From: Sphingomonadales bacterium
Lineage (GTDB): Bacteria > Bacteroidota > Bacteroidia > UBA7662
Length of the DNA: 5,926 nt
Reading direction: 5' to 3'
NCBI GenBank assembly: GCA_016872125.1
Contig: VHBD01000096.1
Location: 1-5,926, forward strand
Shown: positions 1 through 5,926 of the stretch, in pieces
Layout: every line of letters begins with the position of its first letter
How positions within the stretch are numbered: position 1 is the first letter of the stretch
Notes under the pieces: generated by a model
The model's database searches: none
Told to the model about the DNA's origin: nothing
Seen by the model: the letters and a program-made list of their open reading frames with translations, nothing else
Program-made: the position numbers and the translations under genes

Positions 1-773
1 TAAAACTCGATGTACTCTTCGATTTGGGATTTCTTTTTGCCTTCGGCCGGTTCGTTGATGGGGAATTTGACATATCCGTTGCCGTTCGATACCACCTTGG
101 ACATAAGGGCCGAATATTCAGTGGAGATATCCTTGTCATCAAAGGTGATGAGCAATTGAAAGCCCATGACTTTTTCGTAAAACTCAACCCAGGTGTTCAT
201 GGCGCCGAGTTCGACATTGCCCACGCAATGATCCACGTACTGGAGACCTACAGTCTCCACCGGGAGTTTCCACCGGGGATGATCAAAACCGGGCAGGAAA
301 AGACCGTGGTAGTCTTTGCGTTCGACAAAGCGGTGAACGGTATCCCCGTAGGTATGAATGGAGGCGATGACCACCTTGCCGTGAGCATCTTCGAGCACTT
401 GGGGGGCCTGATGGGGACGGGCACCGCGGGCCACCGTCGCTTCGAAGGCCGCTGTGGCATCGTCCACCCAGAGTGACAAAAATTTGACCCCATCACCGTG
501 CTGGTCCACATGTTTGGAGATCTCGGTCTGCGGGTGCAAGGAGGAAGTGAGGACCAAACGGATTTTGTTTTGTTGCAAAACGTAGGAGGCTCGGTCCTTG
601 AGCCCAGTTTCTGGGCCTGCATAGGCAATCAATTCGTAGCCAAAGGCGGCCTGGTAATAGTAGGCGGATTGTTTGGCATTACCGACATAAAGTTCCAAAT
701 GGTCTGTCCCCAGCAGCGGAAGAAAGTCCTCGTTGACCGAGGCGGTGGTGGGTTGGGTCAAGGTTTCGTTCAT
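1..773 (-). CDS. hppD: 4-hydroxyphenylpyruvate dioxygenase (HPPD), 3' part missing at window edge
   Basis: This enzyme converts 4-hydroxyphenylpyruvate and O2 to homogentisate and CO2 in the cytoplasm, using Fe(II); it is the second step of tyrosine catabolism. I translated the open frame from the ATG at 771-773 to the left edge: 257 codons and no stop. The protein has the two-part VOC/glyoxalase fold of the family. The N-terminal half opens with GTDHLELYVGNA (about residues 22-33), and the second half opens with LQYVDHCVGNVE (177-188), where His182 is the expected first Fe(II) ligand. The other two ligands (a His and a Glu) and the C-terminal helix lie beyond the edge; family members are about 350-380 residues, so roughly 100 or more are missing. 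The gene starts 31 bases after the homogentisate dioxygenase stop on the same strand, so co-transcription is likely. No Shine-Dalgarno is visible before the ATG. The family is clear; sub-family discrimination from hydroxymandelate synthase rests on C-terminal residues not seen, but the neighbour favours HPPD. Confidence 0.95.
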   Translation of the reverse strand, partial: MNETLTQPTTASVNEDFLPLLGTDHLELYVGNAKQSAYYYQAAFGYELIAYAGPETGLKDRASYVLQQNKIRLVLTSSLHPQTEISKHVDQHGDGVKFLSLWVDDATAAFEATVARGARPHQAPQVLEDAHGKVVIASIHTYGDTVHRFVERKDYHGLFLPGFDHPRWKLPVETVGLQYVDHCVGNVELGAMNTWVEFYEKVMGFQLLITFDDKDISTEYSALMSKVVSNGNGYVKFPINEPAEGKKKSQIEEYIEF

Positions 774-804
774 GGTGTTGCGAGGGAGTAGTAAGCGAAA
801 GGGT
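774..804 (-). other. 31-base spacer between the two dioxygenase genes
   Basis: This is the short gap between the homogentisate dioxygenase stop codon (805-807) and the HPPD start (771-773). I see no purine-rich Shine-Dalgarno sequence close to the HPPD ATG, no hairpin followed by a T-run, and no TAnnTTTG promoter box. The simplest reading is an internal spacer of a polycistronic message. Confidence 0.6.
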
Positions 805-1974
805 TTATTCGTAGGCGGATTCCATCCAGGATCGGTAATACTTCCCGTCGTCCAAGGCCATCGCGTTTTGGGTGATGGCCAACGGTTTGAAGGTGTCGAT
901 CATGACGGCATATTCATCGGTGGATGTTTTGCCGATACTGCGCTCGTAGGCGCCGGGGTGGGGTCCATGAGGAATACCGCCGGGGTGCAAGGTGATTTGA
1001 CCGGGTCCAATATCGTTACGGCTCATAAAATCCCCGTCCACATAATACAGGATTTCTTCGGAATCGATGTTGGAATGGTTGTAGGGTGCAGGGATCGACA
1101 GCGGGTGGTAATCGTAAAGGCGGGGACAAAAGCTACAGACCACAAAACCTTTGCTTTCAAAGGTTTGATGCACCGGGGGCGGTTGGTGAACCCGACCCGT
1201 GATGGGTTCAAAGTTGTAGATGCTGAAGCCGTATGGAAAATTATAGCCGTCGTAGCCCACTACGTCAAAAGGATGGCTGGCATAGACCACCGAATGAAGG
1301 ATGCCTTGCTTACGGATTTTTATTTCAAAGGAACCTACCTGGTCGTGGGTTTCCAGCTCGGTGGGGAGTTTATAGTCCCTTTCGCAGTAGGGGGAATGTT
1401 CCAACAATTGCCCAAACCAATTGCGGTAGCGCTTGGGGGTGTACAGCGGGTCGTTGGATTCCAGGTAGAGCAGACGGTTGTCCGGCCCATCAAATTCAAA
1501 AACGTGAATCATCCCTCGGGGTATTAAGAGGTAATCCCCTTTTTCGAAGGCGATATTCCCCAACTGGGTCCGCAGGGTTCCTGTCCCACGATGGACAAAA
1601 ATTAATTCATCGGCGTCCGCGTTTTTGTAGAAATAATCCTGGCTGCTCCCGCTTGGGGCGGCAAGCCCCATGGTGAGGTCATGGTTCACAAAAAGGGGAA
1701 CCCGGCTTTGGAGGTAATCCTGAACGGGTTCAACCTGAAAACCCTGGTAGCGGCGAGGGGTTATGTTATGCTGAACGGCAATGGCGGGTCTACCATCCAC
1801 AGGCTCGCCCAAGGAGCGAATGATGGTGGGACGATGCAGGTGGTACATCAGCGATGACATCCCCTCAAAGCCCACCGTCCCGAACAATTGCTCGTAGTAC
1901 AGTTCCCCGTTGGCTTTGCGGAACTGGGTGTGTCGTTTGGGTGGGATTTGTCCCAGGCGATGGTAAACAGGCAT
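805..1974 (-). CDS. hmgA: homogentisate 1,2-dioxygenase
   Basis: This enzyme opens the aromatic ring of homogentisate with O2 to give maleylacetoacetate; it is cytoplasmic, uses Fe(II), and follows HPPD in tyrosine and phenylalanine catabolism. The frame runs for 389 codons from the ATG at 1972-1974 to TAA at 805-807. The cupin-type metal site is intact: His300, Glu306 and His336 (in PYNHSNIDSEE and GGIPHGPHPG) have the same spacing as human HGD His335, Glu341 and His371. His330 in TLHPGG matches human His365. The N-terminal half contains a second, cupin-like barrel with ADELIFVHRGTG (121-132) and GDYLLIPRGMIH (146-157). At 389 residues it is shorter than human or Pseudomonas enzymes (about 430-445), as I recall for the Bacteroidota/Deinococcus form. 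It lies 35 bases after the propeller gene and 31 bases before HPPD, on the same strand. No Shine-Dalgarno precedes the ATG. Confidence 0.96.
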   Translation of the reverse strand: MPVYHRLGQIPPKRHTQFRKANGELYYEQLFGTVGFEGMSSLMYHLHRPTIIRSLGEPVDGRPAIAVQHNITPRRYQGFQVEPVQDYLQSRVPLFVNHDLTMGLAAPSGSSQDYFYKNADADELIFVHRGTGTLRTQLGNIAFEKGDYLLIPRGMIHVFEFDGPDNRLLYLESNDPLYTPKRYRNWFGQLLEHSPYCERDYKLPTELETHDQVGSFEIKIRKQGILHSVVYASHPFDVVGYDGYNFPYGFSIYNFEPITGRVHQPPPVHQTFESKGFVVCSFCPRLYDYHPLSIPAPYNHSNIDSEEILYYVDGDFMSRNDIGPGQITLHPGGIPHGPHPGAYERSIGKTSTDEYAVMIDTFKPLAITQNAMALDDGKYYRSWMESAYE

Positions 1975-2009
1975 AAGCGATGGACTTAAGAGGGGTAATC
2001 TTCGCGAAG
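1975..2009 (-). other. 35-base spacer between propeller gene and hmgA
   Basis: This gap separates the propeller stop codon (TAA at 2010-2012, read on the minus strand) from the hmgA start. It contains a perfect 10-base palindrome, CTTCGCGAAG at 2000-2009, directly after the stop, and a CTTAAG palindrome at 1985-1990. Neither is followed by a T-run and neither leaves room for a stable stem with a loop, so I do not call a terminator. No promoter box is visible here, which favours read-through into hmgA. Confidence 0.5.
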
Positions 2010-3188
2010 TTAAGGACGGTCGACCCAGTCTACGAGAATAAGATTGGTGTCTCGGGTTCCTCCATTGCGTCGGTTGGAGGCAAAGACCAGGCGACGGCCA
2101 TCTGGTGAAAACATCGGAAAGGAATCAAATGTGGAGTCAAAGGTGACCTGTTGCAGGCCCGTACCGTCCAGGTTGATCATGAACAAGTTAAAGGGAAACC
2201 CCCTTTTGCTGTGGTGGTTCGAAGAAAAAATGACCCGACGACCATCGGGATGAAAATAAGGTGCCCAATTGGCCCCGCCAAGTTGGGTGATTTGACGCAT
2301 TCCACGACCATCCAGGTCGCAAGTAAAGAGCTCCATGCGGGTTGGGGCCACCAGACCTTGGGCCAGTAATTCCCGGTATTCCCGAATTTCTTCGGGGGTG
2401 CTGGGGCGGGATGCCCTAAAAATTAGCTGCTTACTATCCGGCGAAAAAAAGGCCCCGCCATCGTACCCCAATGCCTGGGTTACCCTTCGAATCTTGCGGT
2501 CCGGCCAGGACATGAGGTAAAGGTCGAGGTCCCCATCGCGGGTACTGGTAAAAACCATCCAACGGCCATCCGGCGAAAAGGTGGCTTCGGCATCGTAACC
2601 GGGAGCACCCACCAAAACTTCCAGTTGCCCTCCCTTCAAATCGCTGATATAAATATCGTAGGCTTCGTCGATCGACCACAGGTATTTGCGGTCGGGTCGG
2701 GGGGCGGGTGGTGGTGGACAAGCCTCTTGCTGACCATGCGTAGAGGCCCAGACCACCTTTTGATCACCGGGTACAAAATAGGCGCAGGTGGTACGGCCTT
2801 GGCCGGTGGAGACCATCACCGGTTTTTGGGTGATGCGATCGTCCAAAGCTTGGCCCTGCGTTGGCAAAACGCGGGATGAATCCAAAACAAAAATCTGATC
2901 GCATTCCAAACCCCAAGCGGGGTTATTGCTCTGGAAAACCAATTGGTTGGAAGCCGTATTCCAATACGCCTCGGCATTGTCCCCACCGCGAGTTAACATG
3001 CGGGCGTTGCGAAAATTTAATTCCGACGGGTAAATCAAGGAATCTTGGGCCTTGGTGTCCATCGCTAGCCCACCCGACAAGGCGCCTTGGAGCACAAGGA
3101 AGCCTAATGTCCATGGAATGAATTTATTAGGTCTGGTATTTTGAATCCAGTATGCTTGTCCTGATCCAGAAAGTTGATGATTGCGCAT
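2010..3188 (-). CDS. exported TolB-like protein with PD40 six-bladed beta-propeller
   Basis: The molecular role is unknown; PD40/TolB-type propellers usually bind protein or peptide partners outside the cytoplasm. With the ATG at 3186-3188 the protein has 392 residues. A hydrophobic segment (about residues 23-42, IPWTLGFLVLQGALSGGLA) follows an unusually long, polar N-terminus, and TKAQDS is a plausible signal-peptidase site. Six blade-like repeats follow. The four C-terminal ones carry the PD40 signature: FSPDGRWMVFTS (about 204-215), FSPDSKQLIFRA (248-259), FHPDGRRVIFSS (312-323) and FSPDGRRLVFAS (360-371). The two N-terminal ones are degenerate (AYWNTASNQLVFQS, AYFVPGDQKVVWAS). A proline-rich stretch (158-165) interrupts blade 2 and a charged helix-like insert (about 263-280) interrupts blade 4. 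An in-frame ATG at 3219-3221 would add 11 residues but would run into the divergent TPR gene and the promoter-like boxes, so I prefer 3188. It is the first gene of the unit leading into hmgA and hppD. It is not classical TolB by context: no tolQRA or pal is seen nearby. Confidence 0.85.
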   Translation of the reverse strand: MRNHQLSGSGQAYWIQNTRPNKFIPWTLGFLVLQGALSGGLAMDTKAQDSLIYPSELNFRNARMLTRGGDNAEAYWNTASNQLVFQSNNPAWGLECDQIFVLDSSRVLPTQGQALDDRITQKPVMVSTGQGRTTCAYFVPGDQKVVWASTHGQQEACPPPPAPRPDRKYLWSIDEAYDIYISDLKGGQLEVLVGAPGYDAEATFSPDGRWMVFTSTRDGDLDLYLMSWPDRKIRRVTQALGYDGGAFFSPDSKQLIFRASRPSTPEEIREYRELLAQGLVAPTRMELFTCDLDGRGMRQITQLGGANWAPYFHPDGRRVIFSSNHHSKRGFPFNLFMINLDGTGLQQVTFDSTFDSFPMFSPDGRRLVFASNRRNGGTRDTNLILVDWVDRP

Positions 3189-3204
3189 GGAGGCCCTATT
3201 TTTG
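3174..3204 (+). promoter_or_regulatory. candidate Bacteroidota promoter for the TPR lipoprotein-thrS unit
   Basis: TATTTTTG at 3197-3204 matches the -7 consensus TAnnTTTG exactly, and a TTG at 3174-3176 sits 20 bases upstream, where the -33 element is expected. Initiation would fall near 3209-3212, giving an almost leaderless message for the ATG at 3214. The element overlaps the first codons of the divergent propeller gene. It is a pattern match in a modestly AT-rich stretch, so chance cannot be excluded. Confidence 0.42.
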
Positions 3205-3205
3205 A

Positions 3206-3213
3206 CAAAATTA
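3206..3213 (-). promoter_or_regulatory. candidate -7 box (TAnnTTTG type) for the minus-strand unit
   Basis: Read on the minus strand, 3213 to 3206 is TAATTTTG, an exact match to the Bacteroidota -7 consensus TAnnTTTG. Initiation would fall near 3197-3201, giving a leader of about 10 bases before the ATG at 3188. The upstream -33 TTTG element is weak: the nearest TTG (3231-3229) is only 15 bases away, shorter than the usual spacing of about 19-21. This is inferred from pattern only. Confidence 0.35.
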
Positions 3214-4320
3214 ATGGTCAATTCAGGGCAACGTTGGTGGATAGGGTTGGGCTTAGCATTTTTGCTAGCGGCCGTTTCTTGTCGTCAAAACCAAAATGTG
3301 GATAGGACCGCCGAGCGCAAGGAGGCCACTACCTCCGAGGGTACGTTGCAAGAACTCAACCGCCGCATTGCGATGAATTCATCGGATGCCACAGCCTACG
3401 GAGAACGGGCGGATTGGTGGCTCACCCAAGATCGTGAAAACCCAATGGTTTCGTCAGGCGCTGCCGTATCAAGCGGTCCTGATGACCCCACGGGAATGGG
3501 AAGCCCGGACGAGCCCCGAGAGGCCCTTCGAAAGGCTTTGCAGGATATTAAATCAGCACTTTTGCTGGATACAGGGAATGCTTTGTTTTACTGTATTTTA
3601 GGGGAAATATACACAAGGTTGGGTTTGGTTTCAGAAGCCGATGATGCGCTCAGGGTTTCGATGGCTCGCAATCCGGAATTGGTCAGGGTGTATTTGCGGC
3701 GGGGAGAACTCGCTTTGATTAACCGCCAGCATGGGGTTGCTTTCAAGTATTTGAACGAAGCCTTGCGGCGGGATAAGCGTTTGGCGGAAGGGTATTTGCT
3801 CAAAGGGCTCACCTATTTGGAGCTTAGGGACACCGCAGCTGCTCGATCGGCATGGCTCACGGCCATCGAACAAGACCCCAATTTGTATGCGGCCTATCTA
3901 GAACTGGGTTTGAGGGAAAAAGATCCGCAGACCGCGCATCGGTATTTCTCGAACGTCTTGCAGCTCAAACCCGGTCATGTGGAGGCCTGTTATGCCCGTG
4001 GCATGTTGCTGCAAGAACAAGGTTATTTGGATTCGGCCCGGCAAGATTACCGAAACTTGCTGAAGGTAAGGCCCCAACACCGGGATGCCCTCTTCAACAT
4101 GGCCTATTTGGATATGCTGGATAAGAATTTTGATGAGGCAATCACGGGATACGACAAGGTTTTGGCTTTGGACGCCCAGGATTTCCCTGCAATGCTGAAT
4201 CGTGGCTTATGTTACGAGTTGATGGGCAAGGTTCAAGAGGCTGCTGCGGATTACAAGGAATGCCTACGCCTTCGCAAGGGCTATCCACAGGCCTTGCAGG
4301 GCCTCAATCGCCTCAAATGA
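3214..4320 (+). CDS. TPR-repeat lipoprotein
   Basis: The function is unknown; TPR arrays are protein-binding scaffolds, and this one is predicted to be membrane-anchored outside the cytoplasm. From the ATG at 3214 it has 368 residues. A signal peptide (RWWIGLGLAFLLAAVSC) ends at Cys23, a plausible lipidation site although the -3 residue is Ala rather than Leu. After a polar linker come TPR units. The first (about 58-121) is 64 residues long because a Ser/Gly/Pro/Asp-rich insert separates its two helices. It is followed by units at 122-155, 156-189, 190-223, 224-255 (two residues short), 256-289, 290-323 and 324-357. The TPR hallmark small and aromatic residues recur, for example YLLKGLTYLE and ALFNMAYLDM. 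Earlier in-frame starts exist (ATG 3187, TTG 3181). I prefer 3214 because it gives a compact signal peptide and lies downstream of the promoter-like element. thrS follows after 53 bases on the same strand, suggesting co-transcription. Confidence 0.88.
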   Translation: MVNSGQRWWIGLGLAFLLAAVSCRQNQNVDRTAERKEATTSEGTLQELNRRIAMNSSDATAYGERADWWLTQDRENPMVSSGAAVSSGPDDPTGMGSPDEPREALRKALQDIKSALLLDTGNALFYCILGEIYTRLGLVSEADDALRVSMARNPELVRVYLRRGELALINRQHGVAFKYLNEALRRDKRLAEGYLLKGLTYLELRDTAAARSAWLTAIEQDPNLYAAYLELGLREKDPQTAHRYFSNVLQLKPGHVEACYARGMLLQEQGYLDSARQDYRNLLKVRPQHRDALFNMAYLDMLDKNFDEAITGYDKVLALDAQDFPAMLNRGLCYELMGKVQEAAADYKECLRLRKGYPQALQGLNRLK

Positions 4321-4373
4321 TGTATATTCGCAGGCTTTTCGAAAGGTAAATCCCTCACGTACCGTCGTATTCC
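4321..4373 (+). other. 53-base spacer between TPR lipoprotein gene and thrS
   Basis: The spacer has no TAnnTTTG box, no Shine-Dalgarno before the thrS ATG, no hairpin with a T-run and no room for a T-box leader. It holds a TTTCGAAA palindrome at 4337-4344, which has no loop and so is not a hairpin. The absence of other signals suggests thrS is at least partly transcribed from upstream of the TPR gene. Confidence 0.5.
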
Positions 4374-5926
4374 ATGAATCATTCTGAACTCATCGTCCAA
4401 CTCCCTGACGGTACTCGTCGAAACTACCCAAGCGGTACGACCGGGTTGGACGTGGCTCGTTCCATTTCGGAGGGATTGGCTCGGCAGGTGATGGCCTGCA
4501 ATGTCAATGGTGAAGTTTGGGATTTGAACCGGGCTTTACCCGCTGAATCCACCTTTCGTCTTTTGAAATGGGAGGACCAAGGGGGTAAATCCACTTTTTG
4601 GCACAGCAGCGCTCACTTGCTTGCGGAGGCTTTGGAGTCCCTCTATCCGGGGATCCAATTGGGGATAGGTCCAGCGATTGAGCAGGGCTTTTATTACGAC
4701 ATTGATTTTGGGGATTATTCTTTTTCAAGCGATGACTTCGAGGTAGTCGAGAAAAAGATGCAAGCCCTGGCTGCAACAGGCGCCTCTTTTGAACGTAAAG
4801 AAATTTCCAAAGCGGAGGCCATCGCGTATTTCATCAAGAAGGGCGACCCGTACAAATTGGAATTGCTTGAGGGGTTGGCCGACGGACAAATTACCTTCTA
4901 TACCCAAGGGCAATTTACGGATTTGTGCCGTGGGCCACATATCCCCGATACCTCCAAAATCAAAGCGATCAAATTATTGAACACCGCCGGAGCCTATTGG
5001 AGAGGCAACGAGAAGAACAAGCAACTGACGAGGATCTACGGCGTCTCTTTTCCCACCGCCAAGGACCTGGAGCAACACCTCCACCTTTTGGAGGAAGCGC
5101 GCAAAAGGGACCACCGCAAGTTGGGTAAGGAGTTGGAATTGTTTACCTTCAGTGAGAAGGTGGGCATGGGGCTCCCGCTGTGGTTGCCCAAGGGGGCCAT
5201 GGTCCGCGAAGTCTTGGAGCAGTTTTTGCGAAGGCAGCAAGTCAGGGCGGGTTATGTGCAGGTGGTAACCCCGCATATCGGGCACAAAGAGCTTTACCAA
5301 ACGTCAGGGCATTGGGACAAATACGGCCAAGATTCGTTCAGACCCATACTCACACCGCACGAAGGGGAAGAGTATTTGCTCAAGCCCATGAACTGCCCTC
5401 ATCACTGCGAGATTTACAAGGCCAAGCCCCGCTCTTACAAGGATCTCCCTCTTCGATTGGCGGAGTTTGGGACGGTGTACCGCTACGAGCAACACGGGGA
5501 GTTGCATGGACTGACTAGAGTGAGAGGGTTCACCCAGGATGATGCGCATTTGTTTTGCAGAGATGATCAAGTAAAAGACGAATTTAAGAAAGTTATATCT
5601 TTGGTATTGAAGGTTTTTGATGTTCTTGGTTTTGAGAAATACACCGCTCAAATTTCTTTAAGGGACCCGGCCAATCGCACCAAATACATAGGAACGGATG
5701 AGGCTTGGGCCAAGGCCGAACAGGCCATTATGGAGGCCACCGCAGAAATGGGGATGCAGACGGTAACGGTCCCTGGCGAAGCAGCCTTTTACGGTCCCAA
5801 ATTGGACTTTATGGTGCACGATGCCTTGGGACGCTCCTGGCAATTGGGTACGATTCAGGTGGATTACAACCTACCCGAACGATTTGACTTGACGTATGTG
5901 GGAGCCGACAATGCCCGGTACAGACC
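4374..5926 (+). CDS. thrS: threonyl-tRNA synthetase, 3' part missing at window edge
   Basis: This cytoplasmic class II synthetase attaches threonine to tRNA-Thr and edits mis-charged Ser-tRNA-Thr. The frame is open from the ATG at 4374 to the right edge (517 codons). Domains in order are an N-terminal TGS domain (about 1-65, LPDGTRRNYPSG) and the editing domain with HSSAH (His77, His81) and DLCRGPH (Cys185, His189), equivalent to E. coli His73/His77/Cys182/His186. The catalytic core follows: motif 1 region GMGLPLWLPKGAMVREV (264-280), zinc ligands Cys341 (MNCPHH) and His392 (DDAHLF), and motif 2 with Arg370 in VYRYEQHGELHG. The third zinc His, motif 3 and the anticodon-binding domain lie beyond the edge; the family is about 640-650 residues, so roughly 130 are missing. 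The start agrees with the expected TGS N-terminus. In many Bacteroidota infC, rpmI and rplT follow thrS, but this cannot be seen here. An AT-rich patch lies at about 5571-5640. Confidence 0.98.
   Translation, partial: MNHSELIVQLPDGTRRNYPSGTTGLDVARSISEGLARQVMACNVNGEVWDLNRALPAESTFRLLKWEDQGGKSTFWHSSAHLLAEALESLYPGIQLGIGPAIEQGFYYDIDFGDYSFSSDDFEVVEKKMQALAATGASFERKEISKAEAIAYFIKKGDPYKLELLEGLADGQITFYTQGQFTDLCRGPHIPDTSKIKAIKLLNTAGAYWRGNEKNKQLTRIYGVSFPTAKDLEQHLHLLEEARKRDHRKLGKELELFTFSEKVGMGLPLWLPKGAMVREVLEQFLRRQQVRAGYVQVVTPHIGHKELYQTSGHWDKYGQDSFRPILTPHEGEEYLLKPMNCPHHCEIYKAKPRSYKDLPLRLAEFGTVYRYEQHGELHGLTRVRGFTQDDAHLFCRDDQVKDEFKKVISLVLKVFDVLGFEKYTAQISLRDPANRTKYIGTDEAWAKAEQAIMEATAEMGMQTVTVPGEAAFYGPKLDFMVHDALGRSWQLGTIQVDYNLPERFDLTYVGADNARYR

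Noticed and set aside
24..476. 150-codon plus-strand open frame antisense to hppD
   Set aside because: It is a shadow of HPPD codons; the minus-strand translation carries the HPPD signatures, including the metal-ligand His182.
733..1527. 264-codon plus-strand open frame antisense to hmgA
   Set aside because: It lies opposite a clearly conserved dioxygenase, its translation resembles no family I know, and long antisense frames are expected opposite such coding DNA.
2000..2009. CTTCGCGAAG palindrome after the propeller stop codon as a terminator
   Set aside because: The stem would be only three base pairs around a four-base loop, with no T-run after it.
3219..3221. Upstream ATG for the propeller gene (adds 11 residues)
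   Set aside because: It would overlap the start of the divergent TPR gene and both promoter-like boxes, and would lengthen an already long N-terminus before the hydrophobic segment.
4337..4344. TTTCGAAA palindrome upstream of thrS as a hairpin or operator
   Set aside because: It is a short, loopless dyad with no second copy nearby, and such 8-base palindromes occur by chance.
4504..5300. Minus-strand open frames of 70-108 codons opposite thrS
   Set aside because: They overlap a highly conserved thrS reading frame and have no recognisable domain or start signals.
1..5926. Mobile element, CRISPR array, tRNA, toxin-antitoxin or defence system
   Set aside because: I saw no terminal inverted repeats, regularly spaced repeats, tRNA cloverleaf, transposase, integrase or nuclease motifs, and nearly all bases are accounted for by five housekeeping or metabolic-type genes.

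Overview
The window looks like ordinary chromosomal DNA from a member of the Bacteroidota. Four observations support this. None of the five gene starts has a convincing Shine-Dalgarno sequence. The divergent intergenic region carries TAnnTTTG-type -7 elements. The homogentisate dioxygenase is the short form of about 390 residues. The ThrRS and the PD40 propeller resemble, from memory, Bacteroidota versions. Base composition is near 50% GC where I hand-counted it, so this is not one of the very AT-rich lineages. Genus or family cannot be named from the sequence alone.

Layout: two divergent transcription units meet at about 3188-3214. To the left, on the minus strand, three genes lie head to tail with gaps of 35 and 31 bases: an exported TolB-like six-bladed propeller protein (3188 to 2010), homogentisate 1,2-dioxygenase (1974 to 805) and 4-hydroxyphenylpyruvate dioxygenase (773 and off the left edge). 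To the right, on the plus strand, a TPR lipoprotein (3214-4320) is followed after 53 bases by threonyl-tRNA synthetase (4374 and off the right edge). About 95% of the window is coding, and no gap between genes exceeds 60 bases.

The two dioxygenases catalyse consecutive steps of aerobic tyrosine (and phenylalanine) breakdown: 4-hydroxyphenylpyruvate to homogentisate (HPPD), then homogentisate to maleylacetoacetate (HGD). The metal-binding residues that can be checked are intact. The propeller and TPR proteins are predicted to be exported or membrane-anchored and have no assignable substrate. ThrRS charges tRNA-Thr and retains its TGS, editing and catalytic signatures up to the window edge.

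I found no mobile element, CRISPR array, RNA gene, phage gene or clear undescribed system. The points most worth a second look are the face-to-face promoter-like elements between the two units, a roughly 30-residue Ser/Gly/Pro insertion inside the first TPR of the lipoprotein, an AT-rich patch inside thrS, and the propeller gene leading the tyrosine-catabolism cluster.
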